A DNA stretch of 34,113 bases, from NCBI RefSeq assembly GCF_001672775.1, contig NZ_LZKJ01000029.1, positions 1 through 34,113 of the forward strand, written 5' to 3'. The notes beneath the pieces were generated by a model that ran no database searches, had not been told where the DNA came from, and saw only the letters and a program-made list of their open reading frames with translations. This document shows positions 17,294 to 26,796 of this stretch, piece by piece. The translations under genes and the position numbers were made by a program. This DNA comes from Mycobacterium kyorinense. GTDB lineage: Bacteria > Actinomycetota > Actinomycetes > Mycobacteriales > Mycobacteriaceae. How positions within the stretch are numbered: the stretch's first letter is position 1; every line of letters begins with the position of its first letter.

Positions 17294-18097
17294 ATGAAAC
17301 GCGTCTACTCCGTGGCGACCAGTCTGACGATGTTGCTTGCCCCGGCCGTGGTCAGTCCCGCCGTGGCGGCCGCTGACCAGCGCTCATGGCCTACCGGCTA
17401 TGGACAACAGCACATCGAGATCGTGGTCCAGCGCGCACTTTCTCAGCGTGGGGTGCCGTTCGTGTACGGCGGCGGCAACGCTTCAGGGCCCACCGCCGGC
17501 GTGCGGCAAAGCTCCAGCGCCGCCCCGGGCACTCCGACCCTCCCCGGCACCACGGGCCTGCCCGGCACTCCGACCGTCCCCGGCACCACGGGCCTGCCCG
17601 GCACCACGAGCCTGCCCGGTACTACGAGCCTGCCCGGTACTACCGGCCTGCCTGGTACTGCTGCCCTTCCGGGCACCACGACCTCCGGTACTGCCACACT
17701 TCCGGGCGCCGCCCCGGGCAATACCGGCACCCTCCCGGGCGTCGGCACCCAGCCAGGCGCGGGGGCAGGCACCCTTCCGGGCGCCGGAACCCTCCCCGGC
17801 AGCGCCAACACCGGCACGGTCGGCTTCGACGCCTCGGGGCTGATCCAATACGCCTTCGCCGGCGTCGGGCTCAAACTGCCGCGCAGATCCAACGAGCAGT
17901 GCAACGTCGGCCGCAAGGTCGCGCCGGCGCAGGCACGCCGCGGCGATCTGATCTGCTACGGCCCCGGCGGCAGCCAAAGCGTGGCCCTGTTTTTGGGCAA
18001 CGGCCAGATGATCGAGGGCACCGAACCTGCAGTCACCGTCTCGGCGGCACGTACCACCAACATGACGCCGTATGTGACCCGGATCATCGACTCCTGA
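17294..18097 (+). CDS. ripD: RipD, catalytically inactive NlpC/P60 peptidoglycan-binding protein
   Basis: A 267-aa secreted protein with a signal peptide (1 to about 27, ending AVAAADQ). The NlpC/P60 domain is split: [18 protein letters not shown] (about 46-63), then a loop of roughly 100 residues rich in Pro-Gly-Thr repeats (about 78-170), then [20 protein letters not shown] (about 176-195) and [20 protein letters not shown] (about 215-234). In active enzymes the second part has FDCSGL and a histidine; here these are Ala180 and Ser229, so peptidase activity should be absent, as known for M. tuberculosis RipD (Rv1566c). It probably binds peptidoglycan as a structural or regulatory partner. 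ATG 17294 follows GAGAGGTGG. It is divergent from bioA across 234 bp, where a TACGCT at 17228-17233 could be its -10 box. Confidence 0.9.
   Translation: MKRVYSVATSLTMLLAPAVVSPAVAAADQRSWPTGYGQQHIEIVVQRALSQRGVPFVYGGGNASGPTAGVRQSSSAAPGTPTLPGTTGLPGTPTVPGTTGLPGTTSLPGTTSLPGTTGLPGTAALPGTTTSGTATLPGAAPGNTGTLPGVGTQPGAGAGTLPGAGTLPGSANTGTVGFDASGLIQYAFAGVGLKLPRRSNEQCNVGRKVAPAQARRGDLICYGPGGSQSVALFLGNGQMIEGTEPAVTVSAARTTNMTPYVTRIIDS
17525..17803 (+). repeat. Coding tandem repeats of the Leu-Pro-Gly-Thr type in ripD
   Basis: Short units of 15-30 bp, built on CTGCCCGGCACCACG-like sequence, repeat through this stretch and encode [18 protein letters not shown] and LPGAG variants. The first half is nearly regular (18-bp units, some paired into longer units) and the second half is degenerate. 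Such tracts change length by slippage. Confidence 0.85.
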
Positions 18098-18190
18098 CCT
18101 GAACCTCGCTGACCCCCAGACCGTGGCGTAAGGAGAAACTCCGTCCGGCAAACGTTTCGGCCTCCAACCATCGAGGCCGGGAAGGGGGGT

Positions 18191-18229
18191 GTGGGCATCC
18201 TTCCCGGTTCATACGGGAAGGATGCCCAC
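18191..18229. terminator. Perfect 16-bp hairpin with 7-nt loop, likely terminator of ripD
   Basis: Bases 18191-18206 and 18214-18229 are exact reverse complements (GTGGGCATCCTTCCCG) around GTTCATA. The stem is GC-rich and very stable. It lies about 95 bp after the ripD stop and 120 bp before the acyltransferase. There is no U-run directly after it, so it would be a mycobacterial U-less hairpin terminator; a protein or RNA-processing site is an alternative. The rest of the 251-bp gap (18098-18348) shows no gene. Confidence 0.6.
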
Positions 18230-18348
18230 GACTATCGTTTGGGGCTCGCCAGCTGCTCGGACCGGGCACATGGCGTGCCACCGGACCAGCCACTGCGCTA
18301 CGACTGGTCGAGGATCAGCTCGGCGGTTAGGTAAATTGTCTGTCGATC

Positions 18349-20520
18349 ATGACTCTCCTGACCCCGACCCGCCCGGCACCCTCGGCCGTTTCGGAGTCCG
18401 CACCGACTGCGATGGGGAGCCGAAAAGCCGGGTTCTACCGCCACGATCTCGACGGCCTGCGCGGTATCGCGATCGCGTTGGTCGCCATGTTCCACGTGTG
18501 GTTCGGCCGGGTGTCCGGTGGTGTGGACGTGTTCTTGGCGCTGTCGGGCTTCTTCTTCGGCGGCAAGGTGCTGCGCGCGGCGCTGAATCCGGCCTCATCC
18601 TTATCGCTGCTGCCCGAAGTGACCAGGCTGGTCCGCCGGCTGCTGCCGGCGCTGGTGGTGGTGCTGGCCGGATGCGCGGTGCTGACCATCCTGGTGCAGC
18701 CCCAGACCCGCTGGGAAGCATTCGCAAACCAGAGCCTGGCCAGCCTCGGCTACTACCAGAACTGGGAACTGGCCGGCACGGTGGCCGATTATCTGCGCGC
18801 GGGCGAAGCGGTCAGCCCGCTGCAGCACATCTGGTCGATGTCGGTGCAGGGCCAGTTCTACATCGCTTTTCTGGTGCTGGTCTTCGGGACGGCCTATCTG
18901 TGTCGACGACGGTTCGGCGATCGGCTGCGGACGATGTTCGTCGTACTACTCAGTGCGCTGACGGCCGCGTCTTTCGGCTACGCGATCTTTGCTCATCAGG
19001 CCAGCCAGGCGACCGCGTACTACAACAGCTTCGCGCGCGGCTGGGAGTTGCTGTTGGGAGCGCTGGCCGGTGCGCTGGTCCCCTACATCCGCTGGCCGAT
19101 GTGGCTGCGCACTGTCATTTCCACCGTCGCGCTGGCGGCGATCCTGTCCTGCGGCGCGCTCATCGACGGCGTCCGGGAATTTCCCGGGCCGTGGACGTTG
19201 GTCCCCGTCGGGGCGACAGTGCTGTTCGTGCTCGCCGGGGCCAACCGGCAGGCGCATCCCAGCACCCGCGACCGGATGCCGCTCCTCAACCGGATGCTCG
19301 CCGCGGGGCCGCTGGTGACCTTGGGTGCGATGGCGTATTCGCTGTACCTGTGGCACTGGCCGCTGCTGATCTTCTGGCTGTCCTACACCGGCCATCGACA
19401 CGCCAACTTTGTCGAGGGCACCGTGATATTGCTGATCTCCGGTGTGTTGGCCTACCTGACCATGCGGCTGGTCGAGGACCCGCTGCGCTATCGCGCCCCG
19501 GTGCAGGCCGCGCTGGAGCCGGTCAGAACCATCTCCTGGCGGACACGGCTGCGCCGTCCGACCATCGTGCTGGGATCGGTGGTGGCCCTGCTCGGCGTGA
19601 CACTCACCGCGACGTCGTTCACCTGGCGTGAGCACGTCACCGTGCAGCGCGCCGGCGGCAAAGAGCTGAGCGGACTCAGTTCGCGCGACTACCCCGGTGC
19701 GCGGGCTCTGACCAAGCACGTGCGGGTGCCCAAGCTGCGGATGCGTCCCACTGTCTTGGAGGCCAGCAAGGATCTGCCCCCCTCGACCAGAGACGGCTGC
19801 ATCAGCGACTTCAAAAACGCTGCCCTGATCAACTGCAGCTATGGCGATCAACAGGCCACCCGAACCATCGCGTTGGCCGGCGGGTCTCATGCCGAACACT
19901 GGCTCACCGCACTGGATCTGCTAGGCCGCATGCACCATTTCAAAGTGGTGACCTACCTCAAGATGGGCTGCCCGCTGTCCACTGAGGAAACCCCGTTGAT
20001 CATGGGCAACAACGCTCCGTATCCGGAATGCCATGACTGGGTACAAAAGGCCATGGCCAAGTTGGTCGCCGACCGCCCTGACTACGTCTTCACCACCTCG
20101 ACCCGGCCGTGGAACATCAAGGCCGGAGACGTGATGCCGGCCAACTACATCGGGATATGGCAGACGTTCTCGGACAACAACATTCCAGTCTTGGCAATGC
20201 GCGACACGCCGTGGATGGTCAAGGACGGCAGCCCGTTTGAGCCCGCCGACTGTCTGGCCAAGGGCGGCAACGCGCAATCGTGCGGGATCAAACGTGCCGA
20301 GGTGCTGTCGGATCGCAATCCGACTCTGGACTTCATCGAGCAGTTTCCACTACTCAAGCCACTCGACCTGAGCGATGCGGTGTGCCGGGCGGAGATGTGT
20401 CGCGCCGCGGAGGGAAATGTGCTGATCTATCACGACGCTCACCATTTGTCCGCCACCTATATGCGCACGCTGGCAGGTGAGCTGGGCCGGCAGGTCGCCG
20501 CGGCCACCGGCTGGTGGTGA
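18349..20520 (+). CDS. Acyltransferase-3 / SGNH membrane protein (Rv1565c type)
   Basis: A 723-aa protein. The N-terminal half (about 25-390) is an acyltransferase-3 (OafA/YrhL) domain with about ten helices: YRHDLDGLRGIAIALVAMFH carries the H-D-L-D-G-L-R start motif, and FGRVSGGVDVFLALSGFF follows. After a linking helix (about 405-425) comes an extracytoplasmic SGNH-like domain (about 475-720): LAGGSHAEHWLTAL gives the serine block, and YHDAHHLSATYMRTL gives the D-x2-H block. The serine block reads GGSH rather than GDSH. Such proteins O-acylate cell-envelope glycans; this acceptor is unknown. ATG 18349 lies just after a TAAATT box (18332-18337), suggesting a very short leader. Confidence 0.87.
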   Translation: MTLLTPTRPAPSAVSESAPTAMGSRKAGFYRHDLDGLRGIAIALVAMFHVWFGRVSGGVDVFLALSGFFFGGKVLRAALNPASSLSLLPEVTRLVRRLLPALVVVLAGCAVLTILVQPQTRWEAFANQSLASLGYYQNWELAGTVADYLRAGEAVSPLQHIWSMSVQGQFYIAFLVLVFGTAYLCRRRFGDRLRTMFVVLLSALTAASFGYAIFAHQASQATAYYNSFARGWELLLGALAGALVPYIRWPMWLRTVISTVALAAILSCGALIDGVREFPGPWTLVPVGATVLFVLAGANRQAHPSTRDRMPLLNRMLAAGPLVTLGAMAYSLYLWHWPLLIFWLSYTGHRHANFVEGTVILLISGVLAYLTMRLVEDPLRYRAPVQAALEPVRTISWRTRLRRPTIVLGSVVALLGVTLTATSFTWREHVTVQRAGGKELSGLSSRDYPGARALTKHVRVPKLRMRPTVLEASKDLPPSTRDGCISDFKNAALINCSYGDQQATRTIALAGGSHAEHWLTALDLLGRMHHFKVVTYLKMGCPLSTEETPLIMGNNAPYPECHDWVQKAMAKLVADRPDYVFTTSTRPWNIKAGDVMPANYIGIWQTFSDNNIPVLAMRDTPWMVKDGSPFEPADCLAKGGNAQSCGIKRAEVLSDRNPTLDFIEQFPLLKPLDLSDAVCRAEMCRAAEGNVLIYHDAHHLSATYMRTLAGELGRQVAAATGWW

Positions 20521-20540
20521 CCGAACCGCGCCGGCGCGGA

Positions 20541-20546
20541 TAAGTT
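20541..20546 (+). promoter_or_regulatory. Putative -10 box (TAAGTT) of treX, leaderless
   Basis: TAAGTT fits TANNNT. With its last T at -7 the transcript would start exactly on A20553, the first base of treX. There are only 32 bp between the upstream stop codon and treX, and no Shine-Dalgarno sequence. Confidence 0.5.
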
Positions 20547-20552
20547 GGACTA

Positions 20553-22730
20553 ATGGCATCCCGCAGGACAGCCGGGCAAACAGACCGCACGCCCAGCTCG
20601 ACGACCGTGTGGCCGGGCAATAGCTACCCGCTTGGCGCCACTTACGACGGCGGCGGCACGAATTTCGCGTTGTTCTCCGAAATCGCCGACAAGGTCGAAC
20701 TGTGCCTGATCGACGAGCAGGGCGCGGAAACCTGCGTCGCGCTCGACGAGGTCGACGGATACGTCTGGCACGCCTACCTCCCGACTGTGAGTCCCGGGCA
20801 GCGGTATGGATTTCGGGTGCATGGCCCGTTCGACCCGGCAGCCGGGCATCGATGCGACCCCAGCAAGCTGTTGCTCGATCCGTACGGGAAGTCGTTCGAC
20901 GGCGACTTCACCTTCGGCCAGGCGCTGTTCTCCTATGACCTGGCCGCCGCAGCCGAGAACCCGGCAGAGACCGGCACTCCCCAGATGGTCGACTCGCTGG
21001 GCCACACCATGACCAGCGTGGTGATCAACCCGTTCTTCGACTGGGCCTCCGACCGCGCGCCTCGCACCCCGTATCACGAGACAGTGATCTACGAAGCACA
21101 CGTCAAAGGCATGACCCAGACGCATCCCGGCATTCCGCGAGAATTGCGCGGCACCTACGCGGGGCTGACCCATCCGGTGATCATCGACCACCTCAAGTCG
21201 TTGAACGTCACCGCGATCGAGCTGATGCCGGTTCACCAGTTCCTGCACGACCACCGGCTGCTCGAGTTAGGGCTGCGAAACTATTGGGGTTACAACACAT
21301 TCGGGTTCTTCGCGCCGCATAACCAGTACGCGGCCAACCGTCAGGCCGGCGCCGCGGTGGCCGAATTCAAGACCATGGTTCGCACCTTCCACGAGGTCGG
21401 CATCGAGGTGATCCTCGACGTGGTCTATAACCACACCGCCGAAGGCAACCACCTTGGGCCGACCATCAACTTCCGCGGCATCGACAACGCCGCCTACTAC
21501 CGGCTGGAAGACGACGACCCGAGGTTCTACAAGGATTTCACCGGCACCGGCAACAGCCTCAACGCCCGCCACCCGCACACGCTGCAGCTGATCATGGATT
21601 CCCTGCGCTACTGGGTGACCGAGATGCATGTCGACGGGTTCCGATTCGACCTCGCATCGACGCTGGCCCGCGAGTTCTACGACGTCGACCGGCTGAGCGC
21701 GTTCTTCGATTTGGTTCAGCAGGATCCGGTGGTCAGTCAGGTCAAGCTGATCGCCGAGCCGTGGGATATCGGTGAAGGCGGCTACCAGGTCGGCAACTTC
21801 CCGGGTTTGTGGACCGAGTGGAACGGGAAATATCGCGACACTGTGCGTGACTACTGGCGGGGCGAGCCCGCAACCCTGGGCGAGTTCGCGTCCCGGCTGA
21901 CCGGGTCGTCGGACCTTTACGAGGCCACCGGACGCCGGCCCAGCGCCAGCATCAACTTCGTCGTCGCCCACGACGGGTTCACGCTCAACGATCTGGTGTC
22001 CTACAACGAGAAACACAACGAGGCCAACGGTGAGGACAACCGCGACGGGGAGAGCTACAACCGGTCGTGGAACTGCGGCGTCGAAGGCCCCACCGACGAT
22101 CCGGACATCCTTGAACTACGCGCGCGGCAGATGCGCAACATCATGGCCACGCTGATGTTATCGCAAGGCACCCCGATGATCGCCCACGGCGACGAGATGG
22201 GCCGCACCCAACAGGGCAACAACAACGTGTACTGCCAGGACTCCGAGCTGTCCTGGATGGATTGGTCGCTGGCGGACAAGAACGCCGACCTGCTGGCATT
22301 CACCCGGACGGTGGCCGGCCTTCGCACCGAGCACCCGGTGTTTCGTCGCCGCCGGTTTTTCGCGGGCCAACCGATCCGCCGGGGCGACGAAGTCCGCGAC
22401 ATCGCCTGGCTAACGCCGGCCGGTCAGGAGATGACCCCGGAGGACTGGGACAGTGACTTCGGCAAGAGCATCGCGGTGTTCCTCAACGGCGACGCACTTC
22501 CCGAGCCCGGCCGCCGCGGCGAGCGGGTGGTCGACGACTCGTTTCTGCTGTGCTTCAACGCTCACGACCACGTGGTGGACTTCATCATGCCCCATCAGGA
22601 CTACGCACAAGAGTGGACGGCGGTGCTCGACACCACCGATCCCACCGGCGCAGTGGAGCTTGTCGTGACCGACGGCGACGAGATCTCATTGCCCAGCCGT
22701 GCTCTGCTCGTGTTGCGTAAGACGATGTGA
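20553..22730 (+). CDS. treX: Glycogen debranching enzyme TreX/GlgX
   Basis: A 725-aa GH13 isoamylase-type enzyme that cleaves alpha-1,6 branches of glycogen, supplying linear maltodextrin to TreY and TreZ. An N-terminal carbohydrate-binding domain (about 20-130) precedes the barrel. Catalytic residues by motif are Asp366 (DGFRFDLAS), Glu402 (AEPWDIGEGGY) and Asp474 (VAHDGFTLNDL); VVYNHTAEGNH is conserved region I. Length is close to the M. tuberculosis enzyme (721 aa). It is the first of three trehalose genes; the next start follows its stop by 3 bp. Confidence 0.96.
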   Translation: MASRRTAGQTDRTPSSTTVWPGNSYPLGATYDGGGTNFALFSEIADKVELCLIDEQGAETCVALDEVDGYVWHAYLPTVSPGQRYGFRVHGPFDPAAGHRCDPSKLLLDPYGKSFDGDFTFGQALFSYDLAAAAENPAETGTPQMVDSLGHTMTSVVINPFFDWASDRAPRTPYHETVIYEAHVKGMTQTHPGIPRELRGTYAGLTHPVIIDHLKSLNVTAIELMPVHQFLHDHRLLELGLRNYWGYNTFGFFAPHNQYAANRQAGAAVAEFKTMVRTFHEVGIEVILDVVYNHTAEGNHLGPTINFRGIDNAAYYRLEDDDPRFYKDFTGTGNSLNARHPHTLQLIMDSLRYWVTEMHVDGFRFDLASTLAREFYDVDRLSAFFDLVQQDPVVSQVKLIAEPWDIGEGGYQVGNFPGLWTEWNGKYRDTVRDYWRGEPATLGEFASRLTGSSDLYEATGRRPSASINFVVAHDGFTLNDLVSYNEKHNEANGEDNRDGESYNRSWNCGVEGPTDDPDILELRARQMRNIMATLMLSQGTPMIAHGDEMGRTQQGNNNVYCQDSELSWMDWSLADKNADLLAFTRTVAGLRTEHPVFRRRRFFAGQPIRRGDEVRDIAWLTPAGQEMTPEDWDSDFGKSIAVFLNGDALPEPGRRGERVVDDSFLLCFNAHDHVVDFIMPHQDYAQEWTAVLDTTDPTGAVELVVTDGDEISLPSRALLVLRKTM

Positions 22731-22733
22731 CGC

Positions 22734-25031
22734 ATGGCTTCTCCCGTGTTGTCCACCTACCGGCTGCAGCTGCGCGGTGCCTCGAGCGGATTCGCGTTCA
22801 CCTTCGCCGACGCGGAAGACCTGCTGGACTACCTGAGCGATCTCGGAGTGTCGCACGTGTACCTGTCGCCGATCATGACCGCCGTGGGCGGGTCGACCCA
22901 CGGCTACGACGTCACCGATCCGACGACGGTCTCCGCTGAACTCGGGGGCGCTGAGGGGTTGGCCCGGCTGTCGGCGGCGGCGCGGAAGCGGGGGTTGGGG
23001 CTGATCGTTGATATCGTGCCCAACCACGTCGGTGTCGATCAACCGCAGCAGAACCCGTGGTGGTGGGATGTGCTGCGATACGGGCGCTCATCGGCCTACG
23101 CGGAATTCTTCGATATCGACTGGGAGCTCGGTGACGGACGAGTTGTACTGCCGGTCTTGGGATCTGACGACGACATCGCTGACTTGACGGTCGAGGGCGA
23201 GCTACTGCGGCTGGGCGACCTGGCTTTCCCGATCGCACCCGGAACCGGCGACGGGAGCGGTCCCGATGTGCACGACCGCCAGCATTACCGACTGGTCGGC
23301 TGGCGAAACGGAGTATGCGGCTACCGTCGCTTCTTCTCGATTACCTCGCTGGCCGGACTTCGTCAGGAAGACCCTGCGGTGTTCGACGCCTGGCATGGCG
23401 AGGTCGCCCGCTGGGTCGACGAGGGGCTGGTGGACGGCGTACGCATCGACCACCCCGACGGGTTATCGGATCCGACTGGGTATTTGAGCTCGTTGCGGAC
23501 GCTGCTGGGGCCGAAGACCTGGATTGTGATCGAGAAGATCCTGGCCGTCGACGAAGCTTTGGAACCGACCTTGCCGGTGGCCGGCACCACCGGTTACGAC
23601 GTGCTGCGAGAAATCGGCGGTCTTTTCGTCGACCCGAAGGGGGCGCCCGCGTTGACCGCGCTGGTCGAATCGGCCGGGATGGCTTATCAGGCCATGCCGG
23701 CACTGCTCGGCGAACTCAAAGCCGTGGCAACGACCGACACACTCGCCAGCGAGTTGGCCCGACTGCGGCGCTGCATCGTCGCCGCTACCGGTGCCGACGA
23801 TCCGCGGTTGCCGGACGCGGTGGCAGCGCTGCTCGGCCACATTGACGTCTATCGGACCGATTACCGCGGCTTGTCGGCGGCGCTGCCTACCGCGCTTGCC
23901 GACACCGCCGCTGCCGCACCCGAATTGGGGCCGGCGTTGCAGCTGATCGCAGCCGCCATCACCGATGGCGGTGAGCCTGCGGTACGGCTTCAGCAGCTGT
24001 GCGGCGCGGTCACCGCCAAGTCAGTCGAAGACTGCCTGTTCTACCGCGATGCCCGGCTGGTGTCGCTGAACGAGGTGGGTGGTGAGCCGCAGCGGTTCGG
24101 CGTGGGCGCCGCGGAGTTTCACCACAGCGCCGCCACCCGTGCCCGGCTGTGGCCGCAGACAATGACGACGCTGACCACCCACGACACCAAACGCGGCGAG
24201 GACGTCCGCGCCCGCATCGGCGTGCTGTCGCAGGTCCCGTCGCTGTGGGCCGAATTCGTCGCCCGCTGGGAGACCAGTACGCCCTCCCCCGACCCGGCCA
24301 CCGCATTGTTCCTCTGGCAGAACATCTTCGGCGTATGGCCGGCCGACGGCGTGGTCACCGACAGTCTGCGTGAACGGCTGCATGCCTATGCCGAGAAGGC
24401 CATCCGGGAAGCGGCATGGCATACCTCCTGGCACGATCCCGATGCCGACTTCGAGAGCGCGGTGCACCGTTGGCTGGATGCAGTGCTGGACGGGTCCGCG
24501 GCTCGCGAACTGACCAGCCTTGTCGCCCAACTCAATTCACATGCCGAGAACGACGCGATCGGGCAGAAGTTGCTGGCCTTGACCGTTCCCGGCGTTCCAG
24601 ACATCTACCAGGGCACCGAGTTGTGGGACGACAGCCTCGTCGACCCGGACAACCGGCGACCGGTCGACTATGGCGCGCGGCGGGCAGCCCTGAAAAGCCT
24701 TGATCACCCGAAGATCAAAGTCGTCGCCGCGGCGTTGCAACTACGACGGAACCGGCCGCAGACCTTCTTGCACGGCGGCTATCACCCGGTGCTGGCCACC
24801 GGGTCAGCCGCTGAACACGTCGTCGCGTTCCAGCGCGGCGACGATGTGCTGGTCGCGGTCACCCGCTGGACGGTACATCTGCAGGACAGCGGCTGGGGCG
24901 ACACGGTGATACCGCTACCCGACGGCGACTGGATCGACGCACTGAGCGGCGCCGCGCGCAGCGGAGCAACGTCAGCGGCGGAACTATTCGCCGAACTGCC
25001 CGTGGTGCTGTTGGAGCGCGCGGATGCCTGA
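22734..25031 (+). CDS. treY: Maltooligosyl trehalose synthase
   Basis: A 765-aa GH13 enzyme that isomerises the reducing-end alpha-1,4 bond of maltodextrins to alpha,alpha-1,1, giving maltooligosyl trehalose. It starts STYRLQL, typical of TreY. Catalytic residues by motif are Asp239 (GVRIDHPDGL), Glu267 (WIVIEKIL) and Asp484 (LTTHDTKRGEDVRARI). VDIVPNHVGV and VPGVPDIYQGTELWDDSLVD are further hallmarks. Length equals the M. tuberculosis protein. ATG 22734 is 3 bp after treX and the stop overlaps treZ by 8 bp. Confidence 0.96.
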   Translation: MASPVLSTYRLQLRGASSGFAFTFADAEDLLDYLSDLGVSHVYLSPIMTAVGGSTHGYDVTDPTTVSAELGGAEGLARLSAAARKRGLGLIVDIVPNHVGVDQPQQNPWWWDVLRYGRSSAYAEFFDIDWELGDGRVVLPVLGSDDDIADLTVEGELLRLGDLAFPIAPGTGDGSGPDVHDRQHYRLVGWRNGVCGYRRFFSITSLAGLRQEDPAVFDAWHGEVARWVDEGLVDGVRIDHPDGLSDPTGYLSSLRTLLGPKTWIVIEKILAVDEALEPTLPVAGTTGYDVLREIGGLFVDPKGAPALTALVESAGMAYQAMPALLGELKAVATTDTLASELARLRRCIVAATGADDPRLPDAVAALLGHIDVYRTDYRGLSAALPTALADTAAAAPELGPALQLIAAAITDGGEPAVRLQQLCGAVTAKSVEDCLFYRDARLVSLNEVGGEPQRFGVGAAEFHHSAATRARLWPQTMTTLTTHDTKRGEDVRARIGVLSQVPSLWAEFVARWETSTPSPDPATALFLWQNIFGVWPADGVVTDSLRERLHAYAEKAIREAAWHTSWHDPDADFESAVHRWLDAVLDGSAARELTSLVAQLNSHAENDAIGQKLLALTVPGVPDIYQGTELWDDSLVDPDNRRPVDYGARRAALKSLDHPKIKVVAAALQLRRNRPQTFLHGGYHPVLATGSAAEHVVAFQRGDDVLVAVTRWTVHLQDSGWGDTVIPLPDGDWIDALSGAARSGATSAAELFAELPVVLLERADA

Positions 25032-26760
25032 TCACGAGTTCGCCGTCTGGGCACCAAATCCAACGCGAGTGCATCTCGATATCGACGGTGCGACGTACCC
25101 GATGACCCCCTACAGCGACGGTTGGTGGCGTCTCACCGTGGAGACTGAACCCGATGCGCGCTACGGCTATCTGCTCGACGACGACCCCACGGTGCTGCCC
25201 GATCCGCGGTCGGCGCGCCAGCCCGACGGCGTGCACGAACGCTCCGCGCTGTGGGACGCGTCGACGGCACCATGGACCGACGAGGGTTGGGCTGGCCGGT
25301 CGGTCGAAGGTGCGGTGATCTACGAGCTGCACCTCGGGACGTTCACCCCGGGCGGTACCTTCGACTCAGCTATCGAAAAGCTGGACTATTTGGTCGATCT
25401 CGGCGTCGACTTCGTCGAGGTGATGCCCGTCAACGCGTTCTCCGGCAGCCACGGCTGGGGCTATGACGGTGTGCTGTGGTATGCGGTGCACGAACCCTAC
25501 GGCGGCCCCGACGGACTGGTGCGGTTCGTCGACGCCTGCCATCGGCGCGGCCTCGGTGTGCTGATCGATGCAGTGTTCAACCACCTGGGCCCGTCGGGCA
25601 ACTACCTGCCGCGCTTCGGCCCGTATCTGTCGTCGGCCAGTAACCCGTGGGGCGAAGGCATCAACATTGCCGACGCCGACTCCGACGCGGTCCGCCGCTA
25701 CATCATCGATTGCGCGCTGCGCTGGATGCGCGACTTCCACGCCGATGGTCTGCGGCTGGACGCCGTGCATGCATTGGTGGATACCACCGCGCTCCACATC
25801 CTCGAGGAGCTGTCGACCGAAACCGATGCGCTCGCCGAGCAACTCGGCCGTCCACTGTCGCTGGTCGCGGAAAGCGACCTCAACGATCCGCGGCTGGTCA
25901 CGCCACGCGCGGCCGGCGGCTACGGGATCACCGCACAATGGGACGACGACATCCACCACGCGATCCACGCCGCGGTATCCGGTGAACGTCAGGGCTACTA
26001 CGCTGACTTCGGGTCGCTGGCCACCCTGGCGCAAACGTTGCGCCACGGCTTCTTTCACGCCGGCACCTATTCGTCATTTCGCCGTCGTCGGCACGGGCGG
26101 CCGCTGGACACGTCGAAAATTCCGGCCACCCGGCTGCTGGCCTACACCTGTACTCACGACCAGGTCGGCAACCGCGCCGTCGGGGACCGCCCGTCGCAGA
26201 ACCTGAGCTTCGGCCAACTAGCGGTCAAGGCCGCTCTGGTATTCGGATCTCCGTACAGCACCATGCTTTTCATGGGTGAAGAGTGGGGTGCCTCCACCCC
26301 GTTTCAATTCTTCAGCTCCCACCCTGAACCCGAATTGGCCCACGCCACTGCGCAGGGACGCAAGGCCGAGTTCGCCGAACACGGCTGGGACGCCGACGAC
26401 ATTCCCGACCCCCAGGATCCGCAGACGTTCCAGCGCTCCAAGCTGAATTGGGACGAAGTCGACGACGACGAGCACGCCCGGTTGCTGACCGTCTACCGGC
26501 ACTTGATCGCGCTGCGGCGCACCGAATCCGATCTGGCCGATCCATGGCTGGACGATCTGAGTGTCGACTATGACGAAGCGGCCCGGTGGATTGTGATGCG
26601 CCGCGGCCGGCTCGCCATCGCGTGCAACCTCGGCGTCGAAGCGACGCCAATCCCGATCACCGGCGAAGTGGTCCTGGCCTGGGCCCCGCCTCGGGTGGGC
26701 ACCGACACCACCGAATTACCCGGTCATTCATTCGCGATACTGCGTCCTGTGGATAACTGA
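25024..26760 (+). CDS. treZ: Malto-oligosyltrehalose trehalohydrolase
   Basis: A 578-aa GH13 enzyme that releases trehalose from maltooligosyl trehalose, closing the glycogen-to-trehalose route. The N-terminal beta domain opens with FAVWAPNPTRVHLDI. The barrel contains YELHLGTFTPGGTF, DAVFNHLGPSGNYLPRFGPY, Asp246 (LRLDAVHALVD), Glu283 (LVAESDLND) and Asp379 (CTHDQVGNRAVGDR), followed by MGEEWGASTPFQFFSSHPEP. ATG 25024 lies inside the treY end (ATGCCTGA), so translation is coupled. Confidence 0.96.
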   Translation: MPDHEFAVWAPNPTRVHLDIDGATYPMTPYSDGWWRLTVETEPDARYGYLLDDDPTVLPDPRSARQPDGVHERSALWDASTAPWTDEGWAGRSVEGAVIYELHLGTFTPGGTFDSAIEKLDYLVDLGVDFVEVMPVNAFSGSHGWGYDGVLWYAVHEPYGGPDGLVRFVDACHRRGLGVLIDAVFNHLGPSGNYLPRFGPYLSSASNPWGEGINIADADSDAVRRYIIDCALRWMRDFHADGLRLDAVHALVDTTALHILEELSTETDALAEQLGRPLSLVAESDLNDPRLVTPRAAGGYGITAQWDDDIHHAIHAAVSGERQGYYADFGSLATLAQTLRHGFFHAGTYSSFRRRRHGRPLDTSKIPATRLLAYTCTHDQVGNRAVGDRPSQNLSFGQLAVKAALVFGSPYSTMLFMGEEWGASTPFQFFSSHPEPELAHATAQGRKAEFAEHGWDADDIPDPQDPQTFQRSKLNWDEVDDDEHARLLTVYRHLIALRRTESDLADPWLDDLSVDYDEAARWIVMRRGRLAIACNLGVEATPIPITGEVVLAWAPPRVGTDTTELPGHSFAILRPVDN

Positions 26761-26796
26761 CTACCGCCGGCCGCGGGCGCCGCTGATGATTCGCAG

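Noticed and set aside
17540..17800. LPxTG-like sortase signals in ripD
   Set aside because: LPGTTG motifs are internal, repeated, and not followed by a hydrophobic segment and basic tail; they are repeat units.
17525..17803. CRISPR-like array
   Set aside because: Repeats are in frame, very short, without unique spacers of constant length; they encode protein.
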